A DNA stretch of 64,000 nucleotides from positions 37,098,678 to 37,162,677 of the forward strand of contig CM033725.1 in the NCBI GenBank assembly GCA_019671005.1, written 5' to 3'. This stretch comes from Hibiscus mutabilis. Taxonomy: Eukaryota > Streptophyta > Magnoliopsida > Malvales > Malvaceae. Positions 1-11,710 of this stretch are shown piece by piece (within the stretch, counting starts at the first letter, position 1; every line of letters begins with the position of its first letter). The position numbers and the translations under genes were made by a program. A model generated the notes under the pieces. The model did not search any database. It was given only the letters and a program-made list of their open reading frames with translations, and was not told the origin of the DNA.

Positions 1-1785
1 ATCAAAAATTATGAAATTCTTCATGTAACAGTTTGGTGGTTATAAAAATGCTGGTTTTACAAAGAAAGACCTATACATTGCCTTCTAGAAAATAAAAGGT
101 AATAAAGTTATTGATGGGGATGTGAATGGTGTACTAGGTTACTTTGACACGAAGAAAGAGATAGATCTCAATTTGTCCATGTAAAACTTAGTCAACGATT
201 CAAATTGGTTGAGTAATCTATTTTAGGCTGATTCAACTTCTAGAGCTAACAACGACATATTCAGTGATGTTATTGTATTTGACACCACCTACAAGGGTAA
301 TGCATACGGTGGACCTCTTATGCCCATTGTTGGTATAAATCACCATCATCAAACAATTATGTTTATTGTTGTTGTCCTTGCGGATGAGGTCGCAGATAAG
401 TTTGAGTAGGTCTTAAATGCTTTTGCGGAGCTATGCTGAAGAATTCTCCACTTTTAGTTGTTATAATGGAGATAGGGCAATGCAGAGGGCGATCAAAAAA
501 AATTCCCGATGCTAAACATTGAATATGTTCTTGGCATCTAGCTCGCAATGCACAAGCAAATATTGGGGATCAAAATTTTACACAAGAATTTAGTAGATGC
601 ATGCATGCTTGGTGGACACCTGAGGAATTTGATGAACAATGAGAGATAACTATTGAGAAGTTTAATTTTGAAAACCATCAGTGGGTGTTGGAGAAGAGAA
701 ACACCTGACACTTATGGGCACAAACGTATATTACAGGTCATTTTTTGAGAACACGTGGTCAACCCGAAGGTGCGAATCAATGAATACATCTCTGGCTATT
801 TTCCTTAAGTGCAAGAAGACATATTTAGAGTTTATTCATGCAATTGAAGATGCCATAGGTCAAATCCTTTTAGAAGAGTTGAAATTGGATTTTACTTGTT
901 CATAGAGTAAGTCGATGCTATTGTCAAAATTGAAAGAGCTAGAAGGCGATGCAGCTGAATTGTATACAAGAAAATCATATAGGACCTTCCAAGAGGAACT
1001 TATGCATGAGACATTGTATAGTTTATCACGGTATGAAGACGATGGCAACAGTGTTAGCCGTATTTATCTAACGAAATATGGAAAAGCGGGCAAGGAATAT
1101 GAAACACAATTTGATGTTGTGATAGAAACCCTAACATGTTGTTTTCGTAAATTTGAGACATTCGGGTTTCCATGTAGACATCAACTAAATGCTCTTAAGA
1201 TCATGGATGTGGTTAAGATCATGGATAGAACATGTATCCCAAATTCATTGATTCTAAATCAATGGACAAAGAATGCAAAGATTGTTTCCCCATAATTTGT
1301 GGACTTCAAAGTTCTTGCTAAAGTGAAATGCATGGCTCGGTTCTCTTCTCTCTCATCACTTGAAAATAAACTTTTCCATCTTGCAACAAATACGGAAGAG
1401 AGTTATCGACGAACGAAAGATGAGATTCATAGACTGGCAATCAAACTCAAGGTAACTTCTATGTTGAATGATTCTCATGATCAAACCACACGACCCGTCA
1501 AGGAAGAAAGGTAAAAGTCCTGATACAAGGTTGAAAAAAGTTGGAAGCAGGAGTAGGCGCTATTGTTCAATTTGTAATTCAGAAGGGCACAATAAAGTGA
1601 CATGTCCTGATTTGAAGTTAGGATTGGCAACATCATCATCTGCATGTAATGATGATTTTTATGCTTCGGACTTTGAATTTTTAGATACTGCAATGGACAA
1701 CATACATCCGATCGATGAAAATATTAGTCCATATTTTATTAAGTTACATGTTTGCATTTATTCACCAATCAGTTATAATGTGTGA
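1..1785 (+). pseudogene. FAR1-related (FRS/MULE transposase-derived) pseudogene, 5' end outside window
   Basis: Read across several frames this is a FAR1/FHY3-related protein, a plant transcription factor family domesticated from Mutator-like transposases. Around 225-400 the transposase core shows as SNLF*ADSTSR and FDTTYKGNAYGGP, broken by stops. 681-905 carries YRSFFENTWSTRRCESMN, typical of the family. 915-1295 is a 126-codon open stretch with the SWIM region (CCFRKFETFGFPCRH), in which the second Cys of the usual CxC appears replaced by Phe. 1299-1514 continues the C-terminal helices. After a frame change a zinc knuckle CSICNSEGHNKVTC lies at 1564-1605. Several stops and frame changes show it is not functional. 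It could be a decayed autonomous MULE rather than a domesticated FRS gene; the FHY3-like C-terminus favours FRS. No terminal inverted repeats were recognised. Confidence 0.8.
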
Positions 1786-3720
1786 AATGATTTTTTGGCC
1801 TTATTAGGAGTAGGAGGAAGTATAGATGAGTGACTGTGGAGCTTCAAACAACCCCACTTAAACTATGGAAGAAGACTATCATATTTTATGAGCTTTTGAA
1901 CGGTATTTAATTATATGTTGAAAGATAATTATGTACGTATTTTTGTGTATAGATATAATGTTTGTTGGAGATAGTGTTTGCATAAACTAGGACAATAATT
2001 AAATCAGAACTCAGATTATGAAGGTCGATACTGGTAAATTTGTACCGAAACTTAGCAAAAGTGCAACTTAAATTATTTAATGAAACTATGACGATTGTTG
2101 TGGGACATTTAGACATATAGATGTGAAACCTAGTGTGGTTGGGTTGAAACTCAAAAAGTCAAACCAATAATGTTACTGTGTGTTCTTACATTTCAAGTTG
2201 GTCCTTAATTCTCCTAGTATCGGACCTTGACGTTGAAGTTTGATACCTAATTCATATTTAGACTTATTAGTATTTTGATATGCTCATCTTGTTTCCATTC
2301 AATCTGGATCTTTGGTTATGAATGTTTTGATTAGAGGAATTTGTAAGTATTATATATCTTGTTATGATTTGTATAGTAATCGATAATTGGTTTGATTTGG
2401 TTCTATAAAGAATAAACTATGTTATCAAGTAAATAAAAAAATGTATAAGTAAGGTAATGGAAGCAAATGGTGAATTGAGCTTGACCATATGGATGAAGTG
2501 TGCATTTTACAATTTGTTGTAGGCTTACAAATTGGACCTTTTACATTGCATGATTTACTTTATGTTCATTAATGATGTAATTAATCTTAAAAAATGATAG
2601 AAGACCAATTGTGTACATGATTTGTATGCTTCTTGACATGGTTTAGGGTGTATATAAAGTACAATAAAATAGTAAACCTCAACATAGATGTGCCATGTAA
2701 CTGGACACAGAAAATGTGTTCACTGTAATGGGATGAGTGTGGAATGTTTGCATATATAGTTTCAAGGTTATCACGGGAAACCTGAAATATTACATGTTTT
2801 ACTAACGATTTTAGTTTAAGGTGTGAATGACTAGTATCGAAACCTAATTGTCATTGGTTGGATATGATTCCGAATTTTTAGTTCTCGCCCGAAATTGTCT
2901 TGTATTTTCGTTTCTAATATGATTGGACATAAATGTAACCCAATATTATCACATATCGTTACTGCAAGAACGTGTAGGAATTTAATTCAGTGTGTTAAAT
3001 ACAAAATTTTGAATTCACAGTTAATTTAAATAATTTCGAAAGATGCATTTCCTAGTAAATAAGAGACTAATCTATTATAATTTATAAGTAGGAGTCCTGT
3101 AGATTCTTAGCTTGAATTATAATTTAAATTATTTGAACCCAAATTACAAAATTATAAGGTTCTGGACTAAATTACAATAGTTTGGAAAAAAATTAATTTG
3201 GTTAACAATAAATTACAAAATTTATAGGGTTTGGAGTAATTATATTATTTAATTCAGTCGAGTCCCAATTTAGGTTATAATTATAGGGTATGTATAGATT
3301 GTATGGTTTAATCTCATGCACTAAGCTAAGCACAAAAACCTAAACATACAAAGTAATATCATAAACCACTAACCATAAAGCACGACATAAACCCTAACCC
3401 AATAAATGTAAACCCTAAATCATAAACCATAAACCCAAAAAGCAATAAAAAGTTCATCTCATAAACTATTAATCGTAAACTATGTACCAACTAAATCCTC
3501 GACCAAAAAACCTTAAAGCCATTAAAATTAATCTCAGCAAACCAATAACTCTAAGTTACAACATAGTAGTTACTCTTACCTTAGGAACTAAAATGAACAC
3601 ATTCTCCTGCATATTAAAATTAGTAAGGTAAAAAGCAAATCTTAGGAAGTAAATAATACGTTAAGAATGGTAATGTTTGTAAGAATGAACAAGTAAAACA
3701 TGTGCTGAAGGGATAGTCAG
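1786..3720. other. Non-coding AT-rich stretch with decayed repeats
   Basis: No credible coding region. 3318-3490 is rich in degenerate CCCTAAA-like words (aaaccctaaa, cataaaccctaa). A similar block occurs at 14210-14420 and again at 14560-14720. The motif ttactaacgatt near 2800 recurs near 13740. The stretch 3590-3715 is homologous to 10440-10570 and 13550-13650. It is therefore part of an old dispersed or tandem repeat family rather than unique sequence. Confidence 0.55.
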
Positions 3721-4100
3721 TGTAACACCCTTAACTCGGTCTGGCGGAAGACCAAAATCAAGGATGTCAGCAAGACACAAAAATAGAATTTAGACACAAA
3801 AATCTAGTTAATTTAAAAGGGCTTAACATTTTTAACTTATTTTAATCACTCATATCATAATAAGATTATAGATTGAGATTTTATCTCAAATAGCATTACT
3901 CATATCATCTATTACCCGAATACGTGTTTAATAAGCCATGAAGATTTAACAAACTTTAGAGATTACTTATAACAAGGATTTTCAAATTCAAGTATACATT
4001 TCAAGCATAATAATCAATTAACAAAGATTAGGAACATTTACTTAGAACCCAAGGTTTCATTTGAAACAAAAAATAAAGTTCAACTTAAACCTTAGACAAA

Positions 4101-4102
<2 letters not shown>

Positions 4103-4151
<49 letters not shown>
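4103..4151. repeat. (TTA)n microsatellite
   Basis: About 16 uninterrupted TTA units inside the solo LTR. Likely length-polymorphic. Confidence 0.97.
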
Positions 4152-5044
4152 CTTAGAACTCAATAAAAACTTGGCTTACATTTTAAGGTTTAAACATGAA
4201 TAATCAAACTAAGAACACAAGCAAACATTCGATCAAGACAAAGATCTAACTTGAAACTAAAGCAACCAACCTAACAAGAAAGCAATCATAGAATAAAATT
4301 TGAGTTTATGAGTTACCTATTACTACATATCCAAACAATTTGAAAGCACTAGAAAGATAGTAAACTCTAGTAGTAGCTTAATATCATGAAACCATTTTTT
4401 AAAGTAATGTTTAATATAACATTATCATGTTTAACCAATTAGACTCAAACTAAACCATAACATGTTCAAATAGACCTCCATATCATATCAAACAACTCTT
4501 TGATCAAGCATTCCATTTTCCAACATAACTTACATTATAAACATGCATATTTTTATTTGAACGAACAAATGATCTTGACCTAACTTTCAATCTCAAGCAA
4601 CCAACAGCTAAGCGCTACTTATAAATTTTTAACCATACACGCTTAAGACTACCAACTACTAATTTCAACCATACATACTCAAGGCAACCAACCATTCGAA
4701 GCATAAGTTGGATATTTACAAACATGGATTAATCTTTATATTTACATACCAAAATGATATTAACTATATGCATAATACACAAAAGTCTTGGAAAGTGACT
4801 TGCAACTTCTGATCACGATCGAACACCAGGCTTTTTAATTCCTAAAAATGCATGTTAATGAAGGCATTAGGCTTATATAGCCTAATTGAGGTCGTAACCA
4901 TGATAGAACAAAGTAATGATCAATAAAGAAGCAAAATGATTAACCAAGATTTTATAAGCATATAGGTTAGTCTTAAAGTACAATGTCTTGTTTTCTTAAA
5001 GGCTTAATTCAGAAGCTTATTTGAACCTTATGAATCAAAAAACT

Positions 5045-5131
5045 TGTCACGCTCACTAAGAGCCTTATCAAAGTGTCATGCTCACCAAGAGCCTTATCAA
5101 AGTGTCATGCTCACTAAGAGCCTTATCAAAA
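5045..5131. repeat. 29-bp tandem repeat, three units
   Basis: Three head-to-tail copies starting at 5045, 5074 and 5103, of the form tgtcaygctcacyaagagcc followed by ttatcaaar. Copies differ at two or three bases. A weaker relative of the unit is seen near 5780-5850 (caagagatttatcaaagatg). These are subrepeats of the surrounding LTR. Confidence 0.92.
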
Positions 5132-6159
5132 TTTATCGGAGTACTTTCAAGATTCTTTTGGACTTCTTATTTGATTTCTCACAATGTTCATGTCTTTTAG
5201 AAAGTTTTCCTTGGATCACATTTAGTCATGAATAGCATTGGTCCATTTTTGACCGTATAGGTCCGTATTACACATAGCACAAAGCACATAACAATGGCTA
5301 GTGATTGAACATAACAACCCTAGTTTCTCACTATCCAACCAAATTGTCGTCAATCTCTTTACATCTCCCTTGTTACCTCCTATTGTCGCTAATATATCAC
5401 ATATAATGGGTCGTCACCCGAGCCGTAGCTCATGGAATGTAGTCCCAAAGTATACCATGTATTATGCCAAAGTGTCCAAGGGATTCCATTGAATAGGCAA
5501 CTTAGATATCTTATGTTTTGAAGTTAGGAGAAATTTCTTATGTTATAAGTAAACTTATTTATTTCTTTTTTTCAGTAACTTATAACACAAGTTGAGCTTC
5601 TAGCTTTTTAAGGCTTTAGAATTCATAAACTTATAACTTTGATATTCAATTCCTTTATTGGAATCTTATGGCCTTATTGGTCAATACTTAGGTTCAAGCT
5701 TTACAATAAATTCTACAAAATCATCCATTAGAAACATCTCATAGCAAGGCACAAAGTGCATATTTGATGCAACATAACCAAGAGATTTATCAAAGATGCC
5801 ATGCTATGAATGCATTCTCACATTATGCTCTATGTGAGCCTTATACATATGCTCATGGTTTATACTTGATACATAACAGAAACAAGGATCAAGATGACAC
5901 CGTGTCACCCAAAACAAATACAACTACACACCAACTATATACACATTATTCACATTTATACTTCACAATTATAAGCTTGTCACTTAAAAGAATTTCCACT
6001 TATTTGTATTTCGAACAATATATAAGTTCGAGTATACTGCTCTTTTATCTTACGTGCTAAATTCCATAATTTATTTCTTTATTAAACCTTTGTTTAGACT
6101 TGTAAGTTATCCCTTTAACAAAGTTTTCAATGCAATCCAAAACATATAGATGCATCTAT

Positions 6160-7744
6160 GTACTTGTTACCTCCTCAAAAGTATTGTTTTTCATGCCTAT
6201 TTTGATATGCTTTTGCTTGTTTTCAAGTACATTTAGTTGCATTAGTTTCTTAGACTCATGCATTTACATAAAAGAGTTAGTAGGCTGCCTATGCCAGTGT
6301 CATGGGTTGTTTTTAATGGCCTTTGCACAGGTTGACAGGTGGAATGGCAGGAGGAATAGACGCAAGACAGTTGGGAATGCCAGATGTTGCGGGCACGGAA
6401 CGACCAGATGAGTGCCAAGCATTTGTTGGCAGAGAGGTATGCCAGCGGCCATGCCAAGAAGAGATGAACCCCCCAAAAAATAGGAAAGGATCAGGCTCTT
6501 AAAAGATCGCAAATGGATCAACTTCCAAAAAATAGTGGATAAGGTGATGCCAAGTGATGTTGGCAAAGTTATGCCATGCTTGTGTTCCAGGATGGCCATG
6601 GCATGATGACGTCAGCCCTAGCCTGATAAGCTATCACACTAAGTTGATAAGATATCAAAATGATCGGATAAAGCTCTATCTCTTATCTCTTGATCATTTC
6701 AAATTCAAATTCAAAGGATTATCTCATCCTTTCCCCTACATGCCTATATAAAGAACAATCGATCAAGCATTTGAAGAGGAAGAAGAAAAAGAAAAAAAGA
6801 AAAGAGGAGACGAGAGGTGGTCAGAGCAAGGTGTTGGAGCGGCGAGTGACAGTTGGTGCAACCGAGGAAGGGTGGTTCGACTTCTTGGTCGAGAGCCTGG
6901 CGTGGAGGGCTGCATCGAGAGACCCCTATGCCTATTCCCTTGGCAGAAGTTGTTTTTCTTTAGTTTTTATTATGATGGAGATGTTAAAAACGTTTGCTGG
7001 TTAACCCCCACACCATGAACTAATTTAATAGTTGGTGGGGGGCGTTTTGGTTTTAAACGTTGGCTTTTATGCCTTACTTCCTTTATAATAATTCTGCTTT
7101 TGGCAAAGTTTGTTTGTTTTGCATACTTTAATTTTTCCTAAGTACTGTGCCAAAGCGAGAGCTGGCACAGTTAGCTTATTGCCTTCCAATATCTTAACAG
7201 ACTTGTGTTGACAACGATCAAGTTGCTGAACACTTGGGAGAGAAGCTTCGAGAGAAGTAGTTCAAGTAGATGAACTTACTTCGGAAGTGAAATCTACCCC
7301 CACGGAGCATAGATTGGTTTTCAAATCAAATTGGTTTAAGGAAAACATAGACTATAGAGATATAAGGGGTTTTTACTTGGCCAGTTTAGGGCAATGACCA
7401 TCGAGAGAGGCTTTGCTATTTTTGAATCTGTTCGGTAACCAATGCCAAGATAGTTTTGTCAATAAAGGCTGGCATGAACCACGTTTGAACCAGGCATTCC
7501 CTGCCAACCGTCATCATTCATTTGAAAACACCTTTCTAGCCAACACTTCACTTTGGTTTTATTTTATTTTCATTTCTTAGTTTTAAAATCAACTCTTTTA
7601 AACTACAATCTTTTCTTCCAAAACAAGTAACAAACTAAACAATCGAATTCCAAGTCAATCTCTGTAGGACTGATACTCAGCTTACCAAGCTGTATTACTT
7701 GTCGACCTTGTATACTTGCACGCAAAAGACTCTTGGCACAGTTT
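6160..7744 (+). mobile_element. Nested Athila-like solo LTR (borders approximate)
   Basis: The left part (cctcaaaagtattgttttt ... catttagttgcattag ... actcatgcat) aligns with the first 100 bp of the Athila LTRs at 50704 and 57964. The right part (caatctctgtaggactgata ... tatacttgcacgcaaaagac) matches the usual U5 end of Athila/Tat LTRs. A TATA box lies at 6745 in the expected U3/R position. No PBS or coding region follows, so it is a solo LTR inside the larger solo LTR. Exact ends are uncertain. ATCTA occurs at 6154-6158 and 7745-7749 and might be the target duplication, but the end would then lack the usual CA. Confidence 0.6.
6745..6753 (+). promoter_or_regulatory. TATA box of the nested Athila-like LTR
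   Basis: TATATAAAG within tgcctatataaagaac, about 0.6 kb into the LTR, followed by a purine-rich transcribed leader. Its position resembles that of the TTTAAATAG box in the Athila LTRs at 51295 and about 58577. Confidence 0.5.
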
Positions 7745-7889
7745 ATCTAGCCCAAATACATACCATTTATACCTTTTTCAGCATTTATTTTACACATCTC
7801 CCTGAGAGTCAACCGTACTAACCAATCCATTATATATTCATACAAGAACAAAACAATACCAAATATATACATATTCAATTTCATACTCA

Positions 7890-9215
7890 ATCAGTCCTTA
7901 TTTTCACGTCTATACACATCAAAAAGTCTCAATAGCTTCTAACTTAAGCATAACAGTCCAGCATACTCATGTTCATAATTACACAAACCAAAACAGTCCA
8001 CTAGAGTTCATATTCATGCAAAAATAGTCTAGATTTTACATATATATAATTATACACTCAAAGCAACCCACATGCTTTTCAAACATACCAAAACAGTCCA
8101 CATACTTCCATGTACGTCCAAATATGCCCAGCTAAACATGTATACACAAACTCACATCAAAAAAGTCTATAGTGTATGTTTATATACATTCAAAAAATTC
8201 CAAAACTTCATATGAATATATATAGATGATCAAACAGCCCATTTTATATTCATGTATGAACCAAATCAGTCCCAAATACTTTGTATACACACATAACAGT
8301 CCATTAATGTATATACAGATATGCATATCACATTCTCTTGACCACTCATTACATAATCTCATAGCTAGCAATCATACAATCTTTTATTCCCCTCTCAAAA
8401 CAGTCCCAAATTACTCCTAGTCCCAAATTTACAACCAAAACAATCCAATACATTTAAATACAATCAAAACAGTCTTTAGGTCTTCTAAAACAATCCCTAA
8501 ATGTAACTCAAGTTATAACAACTTGATATATCTTCTTAAAACTATTACTATGAAGTGTTAACTTCTTATACTTATTTTCAGCCCTTACCCTGTTTTTAGA
8601 AAGTCAAAACAATCCACACAAGTTATCTTATTAGCAAAACTGTCCAGATTTCAAATACACTTCTTAACAAATTCAAAACAGTCCATTTTTCATTTTTATA
8701 CAAGCAAAACAGTCCTTAGTATTCTTATGTTCGCATAAGCATCCACATAACATCCCATTACTCCATAAATATAATCTCAACAGCCCCTAATACATATTTT
8801 TCACACAAAGACTACCAAAACAGTCCATTCAAGTTCAACTATATGTGAAACAGTCCCTAATTTGCAAATCAGCTCCTAAATGCATTCTTAAGCAATTCTC
8901 TTGTTTAATTACTCGAAACATGGCAGCATACATACACATGTCCCCAATTCAATCCAGTTAACATACATATATATATATTTATATACTCAACAGCCCGTAT
9001 ACTTTCTTATACATTCAAACAGTTCACTTATAAGATTATATTGTATTTCCCCTATTTTCATGTTACCAAGACAACCCTTATTCTCATTGATACATGTATA
9101 AATCAGCCTAATATACAAATATACATATAATTTCATATTAAGCAGCCCACTATATTCAATTTTACAACAAAACAGTCCTTAACAATTTTACACATGCACC
9201 GAACAACCCTTAATC
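7890..9215 (-). repeat. Dispersed short-motif array, GGACTGTTTT on the minus strand
   Basis: On the plus strand the word aacagtcc, or close variants (acagccc, acaatcc, acagtct), appears about 25 times in 1.3 kb, for example near 7951, 7995, 8095, 8298, 8400, 8678, 8710, 8820, 8850 and 9172. It is separated by AT-rich spacers of roughly 20-100 bp. It lies in what I infer to be the 5' (U3) part of the minus-strand LTR. The spacers are not similar enough to define a fixed unit. Confidence 0.75.
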
Positions 9216-9863
9216 TATCGAATTCACCTTAATCATCCTCAAATTGATAAAAACAATCTCCAATCTAACTTTTATTCTATTGAACAATTTCACAAGTTCT
9301 CTAATCACATCAAATTAGATAAATTTAAATCAAGCACAACATTTATACACATCCAAAAATTCACAACATGAAATCAACTTCACTAAATCTTTCTTAGTCA
9401 CCAAAACATGAGAGATCACAACACAATTCGAAACTGAGCTTGGTTATGAAAAGGGGAAGGGTGTAATTACCTTCTTCTTTAGGCTAGACAACCAATAATT
9501 TAAGAATTTGAATTTACCAAGATCCTAAGCTTCCTCTCTATATATTTGATGCTTCGACATTTTTGAGGTAAAAAGGAAGAAGTGGTGGTTGTTCATCCAC
9601 AAAACCGATCCCCCTTACACAAGCCCTTCATCTCCCTAAGACAATTGTCTAAGTCCCTTGACTTTTTGAATTTTAACATGCAAACATCAAGTTTAAAAAG
9701 TTAAACGGTTTAGTCATTCATACATTGAACATCATTTCTTTTATCTCTTTCTTTTTGGTCCTAAGTTTTAAGATTGGCTATCTTAATTTGCAATAGATTA
9801 AATTCCTTAGAAGTCAAAAGTGGTAACATTCTTCTAGGCCTAATTTTGGAATATTACAGTCAG

Positions 9864-11710
9864 GGTTTAAATATAGTATAATTATACGACGAGTATCGAA
9901 GGTTTGCACATACAGTGTTAATCGGTGTGTTTGTAGTGTTAAAAAAACTTGGTTGTTGAAAGGACCGGTTTCAAGAAGACGCACCTTCCGAATGTGAAAG
10001 AGTATTTTCGCTGTCAGTTTTGCATCTCTGTAACACTTTTAGATACGCCTACATCATAAATGTATTTTCAATTATTGCATTGGGCATAACAGTTTTTGAG
10101 ATAATTTTTAGTATGTCGTTCTGAACCTGATTTGAAAATACAGAAAGCTTTAAGAACATTGATCGAAAATTGAAATTTTAAACTATACTTTATTGATTTT
10201 TAGTTCATTTATCACGAACATTGTTTTGATACACTGTAAAGAGAATCGAAACATATATAAATATAGGAATTTTAAAAAATGGCCCAAATTCCCGACAAAA
10301 CCACAAATATGAAGACCTAAATCCTAAAGCAAAAACCATAAGGCCCTAAAAATTAATCTCATAAAGACGTAAATTACAACATGGTTGTTATTCTTACCGA
10401 TTTTTGTTTTACTTGTGTACGGTTTAGGGTAAAAATTAAATCTTGAATTTGTATGAACAAAAGTAGCACCATATTGAAACTAATAGGGTGAAAATTAAAT
10501 CTTAAGAACTAAATAATATTTTAAGAATACTAATGTCTATGAGAATTAACAAGCATAACGTGTGCTGAAGAAATATTTGGGGTTTAAATAGAGTATAATA
10601 AAACGAAGAGTATCTCCAACATTTGCTATATAGGTAGCAAAACGCAATTTTCTAGGTTCGACACTGTTTAAAACTCATGGTTCCCAATATAAAAGTCTTT
10701 TCAATATCAGTTTTAAATCTCCGTAACTCGTTCTGAAACGCCACCAACAGATAGGTCTTTTCAATTGTTGCATTGGACAGAACACTTTGTAGATAATTGA
10801 ATTGAGTAAGCAGTTTCTAAACCGGTTATCAAATTCTAAAACTCAGCATAGGAACCAAAATTTTTAATAAACTTTAACGCTTTTGCGCTTATTTATCCTG
10901 AACATTGTTCTGAAACATTTTATAGAGTTTTGAAACTAGTTTAACTATAGGAACTGCAAAAGTTAGGACTATATCCCATTGAAAATATTTTTTTCTATTC
11001 TAAAAAAATCATAAACCCCCGAGTTCGATATTCCGTTTTCTATTATAAATACATCATAGTTTCATACCCTAATTAGCTCTTGTTTCCTTCCTAGTTTTCG
11101 TCTCTTGTAGACAGAATTATATGTGTGGTTAATTTTTCTTCTAGTGGCGATGGCTACTGTGCAGAGATTTCATTTTGTAGATCCTAGAGGATGGCTGATT
11201 GTTTCTAGGTTTTTCTTGTCGACAAACAATGGTATTTGGAAGGCTATGAGTAGCCATTTGTGGGGTCGAACATCAACAAACATAGTAATTGAAAAACCTT
11301 GGTCTCTAGATTTTTCAAATACTATTGTTTGTTGTTGTTTTGAACTATATCAGGAGGCGACCAATGCAAAACGAAGTCTGAAAGATTGCGCAATCATGAT
11401 ACCAAGGTTGATCATACCAGATGGTCTCCAACCAATGGATTGCAACTCATAAGACGAAGGTCAATGCATATCACACATTCGCATTGTCGAAGCAGTTGAA
11501 ATGCGATGGAAATTGATTTTTTCCCCGTATATATATCATCAAGAAGGTTTTCCCTATTTACAATTATTTGGTACGGAGGATCCAAAAAAAATCTCATTAC
11601 TTCAAGGCTTATTTTGTCCAAACACTTTATATATGAACAGGTTGATCTCAAGTTTATGAGTTTTGAATACGGGCTAAACCCTACCCTAAAAACAAAATAA
11701 TAAACCGTTA
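9864..11710. repeat. Decayed repeat module copies, non-coding
   Basis: Two diverged copies of one module lie here. One starts at the gggtttaaatatagtata near 9864; the other starts at ggggtttaaatagagtata near 10580. Each is followed 70-130 bp later by a block containing tcagtttt..aatctc(c/t)gtaa and then ttttcaattgttgcattgg (about 10060-10090 and 10765-10790). A third copy is at 13615-14070. An open stretch at 11123-11452 shows no recognisable domain and I do not call it a gene. Confidence 0.6.

Larger units (their letters stand above)
3721..9858 (-). mobile_element. Solo LTR (probably chromovirus/Tekay-like), 6.1 kb with nested insertion
   Basis: The element starts TGTAACACCC and ends AATATTACA, and is flanked by a perfect 5-bp direct repeat GTCAG (3716-3720 and 9859-9863). 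Joining the flanks gives ctgaagggatagtcag followed by ggtttaaatatagtata, which aligns without a gap to the related empty site at 10564-10600; this strongly supports the borders. On the minus strand it begins TGTAATATTCC and ends GGGTGTTACA, the usual look of Tekay/Del-type LTRs, so I infer that orientation. No gag or pol coding is visible, so it reads as a solo LTR. About 1.6 kb of it is a nested Athila-like LTR. The lineage call rests on terminal sequence only. Confidence 0.7.

Noticed and set aside
3318..3490. CCCTAAA-like words as an interstitial telomere
   Set aside because: Spacing and sequence are irregular here and at 14210-14720 and 33355-33938; no run of perfect heptamers.
7890..9215. 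Regular short repeats with spacers, CRISPR-like
   Set aside because: Repeat word is only 8-10 bp, spacing varies from 20 to 100 bp, and the context is a plant LTR.
11123..11452. 109-codon open frame (MWLIFLLVAMATVQRF)
   Set aside because: No domain recognised, no splice or promoter context, surrounded by decayed repeats.
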